Part shown: piece by piece, positions 20,401 through 26,064 of the stretch
Layout of the letters: each line of letters starts with the position of its first letter
How positions within the stretch are numbered: the first letter of the stretch is position 1
Assembly (NCBI RefSeq): GCF_947504135.1
Contig: NZ_CANNGG010000002.1
Span: 434,001-498,000 of the forward strand
DNA: 64,000 nt
Reading direction: 5' to 3'
Source: an uncultured Tenacibaculum sp.
Lineage (GTDB): Bacteria; Bacteroidota; Bacteroidia; Flavobacteriales; Flavobacteriaceae
Position numbers and translations under genes: made by a program
Notes under the pieces: generated by a model
Database searches by the model: none
Seen by the model: only the letters and a program-made list of their open reading frames with translations
Told to the model about the DNA's origin: nothing

Positions 20401-22942
20401 TAATGTTCAAAGAGCTTGTTTTGGTGGTACAGGAAGTGCAACAATAGATCTTAGTGCAGCTACACCACCATATACAGATGTTTATACTTACGAAGTATTT
20501 GAAGTAGGTAACCCAACTGCTATTACATCAGGAAATGGTACAGGAGGTACTCCAGAAACAATTACTACTAATTTAGTAGCAGGTGAATATTATGTGGTTG
20601 TAAGTATGACGAATACACCATTCTGTGAAGCACAAAGTGAAAACTTTATAATTGAAGAACCAGCAAACGCATTAGCATTAACAGGCACACCAACGTATAT
20701 TAATTGTAATGTTACTGATTCTGGAGAAATCTTGTTAGAAGCTGAAGGAGGTTGGGCACCATATGAGTATCAATTAGTAAATGATGCAGCACCAGCTACA
20801 CCAGTTCAAAATTTTGATAGTAATAGAAGAATTACTGGGTTAATAGCAGGTAATTATACAGCAACAGTTAGAGATGTTACAGGGTGTGAAGAAACATTTA
20901 CATTTACATTACAGCCAACTACAAATATGGCAGCAGATGTAACTGTTACTCCAAACTTATGTGAAGGAGAAAGAACGGCAACCATTCAAGTAACTAATGT
21001 AACAGGAGGTCAAACACAAGATGCAACTGTAAGTTATAGTTATATTTTAACCTATCCTGACGGAGTAACGCAAGTAGAACAGTTATCAAATACATTTAGC
21101 AATTTACCAGCGGGTACTAATTACACAGTAATTGTTAGAGATAATAAATATAGCTGTTCGTATACAAGGCAGGTGGATATAATTGACCCTTCAGAAGTAG
21201 AAGCTTCGGCAAATATTACTGCAGATATAACTTGTAACAATGCTAATGCAACCGTAGTAGTGAGTGCAATAGGAGGTACAGGCGTTTATGAATATAGTAG
21301 CGATGGAATGAATTTTGGTCCTGACAATACGTTTACAAACGTAAGTTCAGGTTCTCAAACATTCTATGTACGTGATGATAATAATTGTGAAGATACAGTT
21401 GTAGTAACAGTCAATGCATACGAACCTTTAGTACCAACTTTGGTAGTTGATTCAGGATTTGTTACCTGTAATGGAGATGCTAATGGAGTGTTATCAGCAA
21501 CTGTAACAGGCGGTTTCGGTAATTACGAATATCAATTGTTAGATGGTAGTAATAACCCGATTGATGGAACATGGACAACATCAAATACTTTTGGAGGTTT
21601 AAATGTTGGTACATATAAAATTAGAGTAAGAAGTACTAACAGATTTGGAGAAGTATGTACAGAAGATACTGCACCACATCCTATCGTAGAGCCACAACCT
21701 TTAGTAGTTGCTGAAAACCATACAGATGTAAGTTGTTTTGGAGGAAACGATGGTACTATTACAGTATTAGCCTCAGGAGGAAACTTAACAGGATATGAAT
21801 ACAATATTAGTACAGATCCAACAAATAAATTTGTTACCGATAATGTGTTCAGAAACTTAGCAGCAGGTACATACACCATTACTGTTAAAGATAAGGTTGG
21901 ATGTATTGATACTATTAATGTAGTTGTTGATCAACCACAACAATTTACAGCAACATTGGTAGGAGTTACAGAACAAACCTGTATTAACGATGCAACTCCA
22001 ACAATAGAGTTAGATGCACAAGGAGGAACACAACCTTACTACGTAAGTATTAATAATATAGAGCAACCAACACCATATACAACAAATACAATTGTGTTAG
22101 GAGCTGCAGAAAACATCCAAGCAGGTACGTCTTACTACATTACAGTAAGAGATGAAGCAGGTTGTAATGTTGCAGATCCAATTAGAGTAACTACGGCTGA
22201 ACCAGTAGATTTACAATTAACAGTTGATTTTGCATATACCTGTGAGGTAGGAAATATTATTAAAGCAATAGTTGATGAAGCATATAGAGCTAATATGTCT
22301 TACACATTATATGACGGAATAGGAAACCCTGTAGTAACAAATAATACAGGAGAATTTATTGATGTACCAGCAGGAACAGGATACTATGTTACAGCAACAC
22401 ATACAATAACTTCATGTTCTGAAAGTTCTACCAGTAGTCCAATTAGTATTGAAGATATTCAAGCATTAACCTTAGATATTGATGATTCGGTTAAGAATAC
22501 TTTAATAGCCAATGCAGATTTTGGATTACCACCTTATGAGTATAGTGTAGATGGAGGTGATTTTGGATCAGATAATGAGTTCTTAATCTTACAAACAAAA
22601 GATTACACTATTACGGTAAGAGATGCTAGAGGCTGTGAGGAAACAGTAACTATAAGAGGAGAGTATATTACTATTTTCGTTCCAAACTTATTTACTCCAG
22701 ACGGAGATGGAACAAATGATTATTGGTACCCTCGTGAAGTAGAAGAATATCATGATATTCAAGTGTTTATTTATGATAGATATGCACGTAACATTGCCGA
22801 GTTTAAAGGTTCTGTAGAAGGATGGGATGGTACTTATGAAGGTACACCATTACCATCAGGAGATTATTGGTATACTATTTACTTTAAAGAGTTATCAGGT
22901 CAAGAGAAGAAAATAATGGGACACTTTACACTATATAGATAA
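8474..22942 (+). CDS. sprB: SprB, giant mobile cell-surface gliding adhesin
   Basis: SprB is exported by the type IX system and carried along the cell surface by the gliding motor. This 4822-residue protein has a signal peptide (about residues 1-20, ending CFSQ) and a unique N-terminal region. A DUF11-like module follows at about 433-556 (VQLIKTIED to RDVC). From about residue 800 to 4720 there is a long array of 70-90 residue SprB repeats, each opening with a Cys before a DG or NG turn and ending in an AGxYxVxVxDxxGC-type strand. A jelly-roll-like domain (NGSFERP..., about 1492-1650) interrupts the array. The last ~88 residues (FVPNLFTPDGDGTNDYW) are a T9SS type B sorting domain. No frameshift breaks the 14.5-kb frame. 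The F. johnsoniae protein is longer (about 6500 residues). Confidence 0.9.
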   Translation: MKRIITLLIIVLQTFFCFSQEKQKPTSKPSQVVLDETVGYEKLIKRLPKEKALRPPSTPYFDQRVVKPDGSSGGINIKGDITFIANNVLSIDQWGYDPEDPYDGSSSNGTVNMQYIDIDGDSSTDSSSSDELNLPSCSRVVYAGLYWAGVYPYETWGGRESRRYNPYQIKFKLPGGNYQDIEADASDVTKRELIYDNGVAYICYKDITSDIQGLATVNPEGHNGTYVAANIRATRGRDYSGGLGGSGGWTMVVVYENETESSKNISIFDGFANVDGNNDVPISYSGFITVPVGNPSNPAPVRVSLLAATLEGDRSIPGDSFQINNRENGTGNYIDQYTPNVNPRNQVGPWWDRKWEYNFFNGSISIDDQYLTSRIPDSENTLGFDVDLYELSNPNNSVITNGQETIHVNFTTSGDVYWPFLNALAVEIIEPKVQLIKTIEDASGNDIQGTPVGLGSELFYNISFQNVGTDDARNTIITDRLPKNVDLLTTTAPNGSVAPDGTRFDIDLPPGVSITAYDPPSAANDNRAELEISVPDNMVLEGGALYNIRMHVQVVTDCSQLRDVCSNEVRNQAFARYEGVRGGVVVNNEPSYAGIDDCDFGIVGTSNFLVDTSGCSFETTQVMCGSSITLTVGAGFESYEWRDASGTLLGTTTVPSFDVTNEGTYTVNKIASAASGCINAEETINVVGYNSEPNPLQPFADQVLTCASNGEELAEVYLCGDSGSRTINLPFDTSSATTVQWFKLDESSCTDVTESGCPNVNTGCTWNEIGSGEFSRNFADAGEYRLDVLYDGRCPKSYYFNVYKATLNPTFITQDILCGNNGSITVNNIPAGYQYSLTGPGGYNAPFQNSNVFSNLTAAGNYNLSIRVSSASAASCTYTFPPINIQENDIDIDVITTPMQCFNDSAQIRVQVNNVPGDYTYELLQGGSVVGIEGPTANNDFTFNVTDGGAYTVRVTTPQCTATETTVINEPDELVLTALKTKDITCESGSSDGIIQLTASGGTLDTSSGNNYNFAVWTSQGTDLYTNPSDIPNTAFLIPATNPYTYNVPVGSEGIYRFIVIDDNNCYTISDPVEITVEPELAFTHSETDVTCNGLIDGTINVSVDGDNLGYAVEYSIDNATWNTTGAFDSLGDGTYTIYIRASKNSYQCLYEIPNVVINEPAPLNGGSATKTDLECNTSGGTTFGTITYTAPTGGTPNYTYYYKLSSAATYTLAANNPVTGLPAGTYNTRAIDASGCIIDLNNVTINGLPSAPNVTSTVVYNCDGTGNVTITATPAGTYTYTLNGNSNTTGVFNNVPVGGYTAEVTYGGSCVEDIRVRVNAGNEFSGSIVGSTDSECYGSDNGSITISANNVIGGSFEYSTDGGATWSMTADNPYRVVGLAAGTYNVFIREGHAGVASCVIDLGNVTIGQPEELTLAASVTQEVTCNIATGTITATATGGIPPYEYSIDGGASWHSSNVFNNVPPRATDYVVMVRDSRNCNECGCTAKLFQNGSFERPAETTTRFRFYNEDDIPGWDSTASDNQIELWHNGFNGVTAYEGNSFAELNANRVSSLYQEYCTQPGDIITWSVAHRGRSGLDRATVKIGGDLATAGVVETMETNNTAWKVYTGSYTVPVGQSTTIIAFDALSTAGGNNTVGNFIDDVQINIASTTCVPVSVPVIEPNTVDFDLTPTLCYDGSGNGEIRVEVTSGNNDYQFRIDGGIWQNPDVATPDEFTFTGLTDGTYSIEVRDGLGCTIPAKDATILPQLTATIVPVSATCNDGQIQITPNGGDGSYVFVVEDSGGNQTTHTSSPIDKPAGTYTVYVRDKNGGTNYCEYSDTVTVNQIAAPTVSSTSTQPNCSTDTGTINVTVGSGTSPYTVTVTGPGGPFVQGPSADVNYSFTGLGDGTYQITVSDANGCPPVSTSAETINVPTALAGGSASKTDLMCSPTGTILGTISFTAPTGGTAPYIYYYRLVGGGAYTQIAGTSVSNLPAGDYETKVEDSNGCERILDTLTIADLPAVPAFASTVVYNCDGTGNITITPFDASYTYSLDGAAAQTGANANIFNNVAAGAHTVTVDYGSNCTEDVLVTVAADQEFTAAVINTTNPTCLGDNNGSIEVEASFPSSPPTEFEYNIGAGWVSTSGNNPFVIPNFTSGTHTIEVRPVGGIAACEQTVSATLTDPSVVTVVAPITKEITCNPATGATITPDGSGGNGAPFSYELFDNGGTSVGTTTTEFTDVAAGTYTVVATDRLGCDSSPVTVVINPSQAVTFTAEAQCYDGTNGEILVTVLTGNGDYSYSLNGGTTFTPVSTNPFTISGLSPGNHTVRVQDGKGCFADVSVTINPQLFATADVTNASCTNGEILINATGGTGAGTYVYSVVNDGSPAGTFDTTNPVTRAAGTYDVYVRDNNGVAPYCEYLIEDVVINTITPVDITATVNEPTCNGDTGSVDGQIVTNTGQAPHTIVIRDSSNTIIDTINNFSGTNFSFNNLIADSYTITITDDLGCEDTFSFTLTNPPALVATIVPVRPICGTPFIGNETLFGYDFTGVPPVSPSQKIQYSVDNGVTWQDSPSFRGTTGNPDFNYGTVSFPAIRITDIATESITYCLNNLGSYTMPYEVSPLVVNVTTNSADCSTGAEAVVNVTGGIGPYEYTYNTIQNAPGPGGWEPVGGTASTTYTFTGLTPGRTYYFFVRDLGDDDCIKVDDTFIIDIDVVITPSILSQSCNGGATGSLQFDIDDTKSNLLNGGVPPISWELFNLDVTTGASTSIETGSQSNLDPILPTSNGTLAPGTYYLEIENNAGTCTFASPNIEILETAPINANLTVVDDTITCSRNGVIRVDNVTGGTAPYTYSVSSSTNFTPGDATIIGNTIEFAYGDVINPALDVTGINITITDSNGNSCTRTVGPESLMVSERPTINSAIPTSCDVNKTITINVNNGTAPYSYSVDGGTTFTSPTTNTTYIAEGLTPGSYDVVVRDANGCTDTLNGVIVHPDIDFDLRPAGNATCVPGNDGQIEINITSGTGGNYDYSFDTGTTGTIISPATTVNVGSLSPGVHNVTVTDVTSGCSETKQITVENPVFPSFTAVAEASLCSGDDSGRITLTAVDNGILPLTYSIAPPAGTITGNVITDLPPGTYSVTGEGTNGCPFTVNNIVIDEYAPITLTLSDPVQVDEFACTAGTNTVNQATVTVLNTAGDITGGSGNYTRVVFVYTPNSGATETQDENNFEFTTTNTSGGTVAITLYDDQGCSVTTSDTIAPFEEISDPVVAEDNVITCNTEEDITVTYTPNTVPTNITIEGINTTTYGPVTQNNVTSGDFNGLQPGDYKISILNPVTNCVIETYYTVDDRPYYDLLVTDVTDETCQSADDGSVTLSFSTAATLYTGNYTYALYNAADDSVVRTEATPQSGSITVNNLSGTTTYYIIATLTDTAPPTACTARTANFTINEPSAPLSVTGVANPLVSCYNGSDATITATATGGWGDYVYQLEETSNLGTAYAGNTYSSNNIFTNLPAGDYTVVVRDKNGATGLYCESSDQVIIANPAEVRFTVTENDNSCDSSVGGSIAVTATGGTGTYTYTLSNGSGVVETQILNAANYTFTNLAADAYTVNVVDSNGCVGTVTNTSNVTITPDLVFTLKETKKLTCSPPMAAAVALEVTSGSGTYDYEVAGPSIAAGRTNLGGTTLTLNPTVAGTYTVTVYDAGATPECSVVKTIEIQDAETPNFTAVATVTDICFGTSTGEVTVSPVDNGILPLSYEINNVSGTFNAVLTGSDTVFTNLPADDYIVTATGVNGCTTDVTVSINQNDIIDISNAITVTQFACTAGTNTTNNAIITVDKAAIIGGTGNYVRVVFEDNATGDVLQDDSNFTYISTNLAGGDYTVKVYDENTDCFVSRVVRIAPFTPMTAADIRVIKDTDCNTGENITVKVVPALPNIQYTITGTGATPYTQTLNVVSDADAAVFNNVPVDDYTIEIYNAATGCTFEEYHTVQPEPTFDILVSNVQRACFGGTGSATIDLSAATPPYTDVYTYEVFEVGNPTAITSGNGTGGTPETITTNLVAGEYYVVVSMTNTPFCEAQSENFIIEEPANALALTGTPTYINCNVTDSGEILLEAEGGWAPYEYQLVNDAAPATPVQNFDSNRRITGLIAGNYTATVRDVTGCEETFTFTLQPTTNMAADVTVTPNLCEGERTATIQVTNVTGGQTQDATVSYSYILTYPDGVTQVEQLSNTFSNLPAGTNYTVIVRDNKYSCSYTRQVDIIDPSEVEASANITADITCNNANATVVVSAIGGTGVYEYSSDGMNFGPDNTFTNVSSGSQTFYVRDDNNCEDTVVVTVNAYEPLVPTLVVDSGFVTCNGDANGVLSATVTGGFGNYEYQLLDGSNNPIDGTWTTSNTFGGLNVGTYKIRVRSTNRFGEVCTEDTAPHPIVEPQPLVVAENHTDVSCFGGNDGTITVLASGGNLTGYEYNISTDPTNKFVTDNVFRNLAAGTYTITVKDKVGCIDTINVVVDQPQQFTATLVGVTEQTCINDATPTIELDAQGGTQPYYVSINNIEQPTPYTTNTIVLGAAENIQAGTSYYITVRDEAGCNVADPIRVTTAEPVDLQLTVDFAYTCEVGNIIKAIVDEAYRANMSYTLYDGIGNPVVTNNTGEFIDVPAGTGYYVTATHTITSCSESSTSSPISIEDIQALTLDIDDSVKNTLIANADFGLPPYEYSVDGGDFGSDNEFLILQTKDYTITVRDARGCEETVTIRGEYITIFVPNLFTPDGDGTNDYWYPREVEEYHDIQVFIYDRYARNIAEFKGSVEGWDGTYEGTPLPSGDYWYTIYFKELSGQEKKIMGHFTLYR
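11970..15965 (+). repeat. Tandem super-repeat A-C within sprB, first copy with an insertion
   Basis: Two successive cassettes of several SprB repeats are homologous. Copy 1 (about 11970-14210) and copy 2 (about 14222-15965) both start with GGSA(T/S)KTDL, share STVVYNCDGTGN and later share CYDG(S/T)xNGEI. Matched landmarks in the first half are offset by about 2250-2256 bases, but in the second half by only 1749. Copy 1 therefore contains about 500 extra bases, which are the jelly-roll-like domain. Boundaries are approximate. Confidence 0.75.
17400..21200 (+). repeat. Second tandem super-repeat within sprB (unit about 1.91 kb)
   Basis: A cassette of about 637 residues at roughly 17400-19300 is followed directly by a homologous one at roughly 19305-21200. 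Landmarks agree: FTAVA at 17657 and 19573, FACTAGTNT at 17930 and 19859, CNTxE(D/N)ITV near 18233 and 20153, and GGWxxYxYQL near 18840 and 20750. Offsets are 1908-1929 bases. A stretch around the FTAVA codons is nearly identical at the DNA level. Edges are approximate. Confidence 0.72.
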
Positions 22943-22948
22943 AAAGAA

Positions 22949-23896
22949 ATGAGAAAAATAGTAATAATTTTAAGTGTAGTATTTAGTAGTGTAAAACTTG
23001 CTGCACAAGAAGTAGAATTACCCCAATATGTAAGTCATTTGGCAGACAATCCATTTTTAATTTCCCCAACCTATGCAGGTATAGGAACAGGTTTACAGGT
23101 TAGATTAAATGGAGTAAGCCAGTGGATTGGAGTTAAAGACGCACCCGATACACAATCATTAACAGTTGAAGCACGTATCGCAGATACTTTTGGTGGAGGA
23201 ATCACGTTATTTAATGATAAAAACGGGTATACCACTCAAAAAGGAGCAAAATTGTCATTTGCAAGTCACTTAACATTAAGTGACTTTCATGATAGTTTTC
23301 TATCGTTTGCTTTAAGTTATAGCTTTACGCAATTTGGTATTGATACATCAGAAAATAACTCAGGACAAACAGTATCAAACAGAACTTTAAACAATTCAAA
23401 CTTTGATGTAGGTTTGTTATATCGTTACGAACGATTTAGTATTAGTGCAAACATTATGAACATCTTAAATAAAGAGATAGAGGATTTTCAAACCGGTGAA
23501 CCAGAAGTACTAAGAAAGTATGTGCTTTTTACATCTTACACCTTTACGAAATTAAGCAGAAACTTTGAGTTAGAGCCATCAATGCTAGTAGAGTATAGAG
23601 AAGCCGATAAACGCTCTAGAACAGATATGAATATTAAAGCAAGAAGAGGAATTAGAGATGGATATGTTTGGGCTGGTTTAAGTTATACGTTCTTAAATGA
23701 CCAGTTTTTTCAACCAAATGCTATTGCACCATTACTTGGTTTAAAGAAAAATAATCTTTACATGTCGTATGGTTTTAGTATCAATATGAATAAAACACAA
23801 GATTATAATTACGGAACGCACATGATTACACTTGGGTTTGATTATGAAAGAAGACCAAGTTTAGCACGTTGTACACAAAAAATGATCATGTTTTAA
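22949..23896 (+). CDS. sprF: SprF, PorP/SprF-family type IX secretion outer-membrane protein
   Basis: SprF is an outer-membrane barrel needed for SprB to reach the cell surface in F. johnsoniae. This 315-residue protein has a signal peptide ending KLAAQ, then the family opening ELPQYVSHLADNPFLISPTYAGI with the NPFxxxPxYAG signature. The rest is beta-strand rich and ends in a conserved region (GTHMITLGFDYERR). The gene lies six bases after sprB, so coexpression is near certain, and it is the last gene of the operon before the hairpin element at 23918. The family is certain; the specific name rests on position and length. Confidence 0.9.
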   Translation: MRKIVIILSVVFSSVKLAAQEVELPQYVSHLADNPFLISPTYAGIGTGLQVRLNGVSQWIGVKDAPDTQSLTVEARIADTFGGGITLFNDKNGYTTQKGAKLSFASHLTLSDFHDSFLSFALSYSFTQFGIDTSENNSGQTVSNRTLNNSNFDVGLLYRYERFSISANIMNILNKEIEDFQTGEPEVLRKYVLFTSYTFTKLSRNFELEPSMLVEYREADKRSRTDMNIKARRGIRDGYVWAGLSYTFLNDQFFQPNAIAPLLGLKKNNLYMSYGFSINMNKTQDYNYGTHMITLGFDYERRPSLARCTQKMIMF

Positions 23897-23917
23897 AAGA
23901 TAAAATCTAAAACATAC

Positions 23918-24019
23918 AAGACAGTCTCGAAAGTATGTCATTTCGAGCGAAGTCGAGAAATCTGATTCTCTTAATTCGTGAAATGACAATATTTAGTACT
24001 TTTGAGACTGTCTTTTTTT
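23918..24019. repeat. Nested palindromic repeat element, also acting as terminator of the spr operon
   Basis: An 11-bp outer stem (aagacagtctc at 23918-23928 with its complement at 24004-24014) is followed on the plus strand by a T run to 24019, so it can end sprF transcription. Inside is a second 9-bp stem (tgtcatttc at 23936-23944 with 23980-23988), whose left part continues as cgagcgaagtcgagaaatc. From memory, similar TTTCGAGCGAAGTCGAGAAA segments are scattered between genes in many flavobacterial genomes, which suggests a REP- or MITE-like element. No transposase is nearby. Confidence 0.65.
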
Positions 24020-24025
24020 GATTAC

Positions 24026-24862
24026 ATGGAAAACAATAATAACGATACATCAATAAATCTTAACAAGTACATTAGTAGTACAGGTATTTGTTCACGTCGT
24101 GAAGCAGAACGCTTTATTACTGAGGGAAGAGTAACTATAAACGGTAAACCTACACAGTTAGGAAATAGAGTACATGAAGGAGATGTGGTAAAAATTGATG
24201 GAAAACCATTAAAAGAAAAACCTAAAACTATTTATATAGCGTTAAACAAACCAGTAGGAATTGTTTGTACTACTGATAGTAAAGAACGTAAAAATATCGT
24301 GAAATTTGTGGGGCATCCACAACGATTATTTCCTATTGGTCGCTTAGATAAACCTTCAGAAGGGTTAATTTTTCTTACTAATGATGGTGATATCGTAAAT
24401 AAGATTTTACGAGCAGGAAACAATCACGAAAAAGAATATATAGTTTCGGTAAATAAAACTTTTGATGAACGTTTTATGAAACGAATGAGTAACGGAATCC
24501 CTATTTTAGGAACAGTTACCAAAAAATGTAAAGTAGAACGTATTAATGATACTACTTTTAAAATAATTTTAGTACAAGGTTTAAATCGTCAAATTCGACG
24601 TATGTGTGAATACTTAGGTTACGAAGTAAAAAAACTCAAGCGTACACGTATTATGAATGTAACTTTAGGAAACTTAAAAGTAGGAGAGTGGAGAGAGTTA
24701 ACATCCAAAGAAATGGATGAAATTAATAAACTCGTAGCGGGTTCGTCAAAAACATACGAAGAAGCGGAAAAAAAGAATCAAAAAGCCTCTCCTCAAAAAA
24801 ACAAACAATCAAAGAAGAGAGCAGGTTTTAAATCCAAGTTTGGAAGAAGAAGAAAAAATTAA
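24026..24862 (+). CDS. rluF: 23S rRNA pseudouridine(2604) synthase RluF
   Basis: RluF converts a uridine in 23S rRNA to pseudouridine, in the cytoplasm. The N-terminal S4 RNA-binding domain (about residues 8-60, [19 protein letters not shown]) leads into the catalytic domain. There the motif [20 protein letters not shown] holds the catalytic Asp. The [11 protein letters not shown] and [19 protein letters not shown] segments closely follow the E. coli RluF pattern rather than RluB or RluE. A basic, low-complexity tail rich in Lys and Gln ends the 278-residue protein, as in E. coli. I use ATG 24026 (MENNNNDTS); the longer TTG start at 24002 lies in the right arm of the repeat element and is rejected. 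Confidence 0.92.
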   Translation: MENNNNDTSINLNKYISSTGICSRREAERFITEGRVTINGKPTQLGNRVHEGDVVKIDGKPLKEKPKTIYIALNKPVGIVCTTDSKERKNIVKFVGHPQRLFPIGRLDKPSEGLIFLTNDGDIVNKILRAGNNHEKEYIVSVNKTFDERFMKRMSNGIPILGTVTKKCKVERINDTTFKIILVQGLNRQIRRMCEYLGYEVKKLKRTRIMNVTLGNLKVGEWRELTSKEMDEINKLVAGSSKTYEEAEKKNQKASPQKNKQSKKRAGFKSKFGRRRKN

Positions 24863-24918
24863 AAATTAGTAATAAGAAACTTTTAACTTTCTACTTTTAA
24901 ACATTCAACTTACATGTG

Positions 24919-24926
24919 TATCTTTG
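24919..24926 (+). promoter_or_regulatory. -7 element giving a nearly leaderless tgt mRNA
   Basis: TATCTTTG matches TAnnTTTG exactly and ends only six bases before the tgt ATG at 24933. Transcription would begin at or next to the start codon. A good -33 TTG is not visible. Confidence 0.55.
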
Positions 24927-24932
24927 CCACTT

Positions 24933-26063
24933 ATGCAATTTGACTTAAAAATAACCGACCCTAAAAGTAAAGCACGTGCAGGCGTTATTACTACTGATCA
25001 CGGAACTATAGAAACTCCAATATTTATGCCTGTAGGTACCGTAGCTACAGTAAAAGGAGTACACCAATCAGAATTAAAAGACGAAATTAATCCTGATATT
25101 ATTTTGGGAAATACCTATCACTTATACTTGCGTCCTCAAACCTCTATTTTAGAACAAGCAGGAGGTTTACATAAGTTTATGAATTGGGATCGTAATATTT
25201 TAACGGATAGTGGAGGATATCAAGTGTATTCTTTATCAGGAAGAAGAAAAATTAATGAAGAAGGAGTAAAGTTTAAGAGCCATATTGATGGGTCAACGCA
25301 TTTTTTTACACCAGAAAATGTCATGGACACCCAGCGAACCATCGGAGCAGATATAATTATGGCCTTTGATGAATGTACACCATACCCTTGCGATTATAAC
25401 TACGCAAAACGATCTATGCACATGACACATCGTTGGTTAGATCGTTGTATAAAACACTTTGATAATACACCTCCAAAATACGGATACAATCAAACGTTAT
25501 TTCCAATTGTACAAGGAAGTACCTACAAAGATTTACGTAAACAGTCAGCAGAATATATCGCAAACTCAGGAGCAGAAGGAAATGCAATTGGAGGGTTGTC
25601 AGTAGGAGAACCTGCTGAAGAAATGTATGCAATGACAGAAGTGGTTACTGAAATTTTACCAGAAGACAAACCACGTTATTTAATGGGAGTTGGTACACCA
25701 ATTAATATTTTAGAAAACATAGCGTTAGGAGTTGATATGTTCGATTGTGTAATGCCAACTCGTAATGCACGTAACGGAATGTTATTCACGGCACATGGTA
25801 GTATTAATATTAAAAATAAGAAGTGGGAAAACGATTTTTCTCCAATTGATGAAATGGGAATTACTTGGGTAGATACCATGTATTCTAAAGCCTATTTACG
25901 TCACTTATTTGCTTCAAGAGAAATGTTAGGAAAGCAGATAGCTTCTATTCATAACCTAGGGTTTTATTTATGGTTAGTTCGTGAAGCACGTAAACACATA
26001 ATAGCAGGAGATTTTGCTACATGGAAAGATAAAATGGTAAAACAAATGGATAAACGTTTGTAA
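24933..26063 (+). CDS. tgt: tRNA-guanine transglycosylase (queuine/preQ1 tRNA-ribosyltransferase)
   Basis: Tgt swaps guanine-34 for a queuosine precursor in tRNAs with GUN anticodons. The 376-residue protein keeps the catalytic regions: ILTDSGGYQVYSLSGRR, MDTQRTIGADIIMAFDECTP, IGGLSVGEP and the nucleophile loop GVDMFDCVMPTRNARNG. The structural zinc site is altered. Where E. coli has Cys302, Cys304 and Cys307, this protein has Gly309, Thr311 and Asp314, while the fourth ligand His333 is kept as His340; the spacing from 314 to 340 equals 307 to 333. The start is ATG 24933 rather than TTG 24924. The LptF/G permease begins one base after its stop, so the two are cotranscribed. Confidence 0.94.
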   Translation: MQFDLKITDPKSKARAGVITTDHGTIETPIFMPVGTVATVKGVHQSELKDEINPDIILGNTYHLYLRPQTSILEQAGGLHKFMNWDRNILTDSGGYQVYSLSGRRKINEEGVKFKSHIDGSTHFFTPENVMDTQRTIGADIIMAFDECTPYPCDYNYAKRSMHMTHRWLDRCIKHFDNTPPKYGYNQTLFPIVQGSTYKDLRKQSAEYIANSGAEGNAIGGLSVGEPAEEMYAMTEVVTEILPEDKPRYLMGVGTPINILENIALGVDMFDCVMPTRNARNGMLFTAHGSINIKNKKWENDFSPIDEMGITWVDTMYSKAYLRHLFASREMLGKQIASIHNLGFYLWLVREARKHIIAGDFATWKDKMVKQMDKRL

Positions 26064-26064
26064 T

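Noticed and set aside
8474..22942. Regular repeats in the long frame resembling a CRISPR or satellite array
   Set aside because: The periodicity is at protein level (70-90 residues) with divergent DNA, in one open frame with signal peptide and sorting domain, so it is an adhesin gene.
24002..24025. TTG start eight codons upstream of rluF
   Set aside because: It falls in the right arm of the repeat/terminator element; the S4 domain begins just after ATG 24026.
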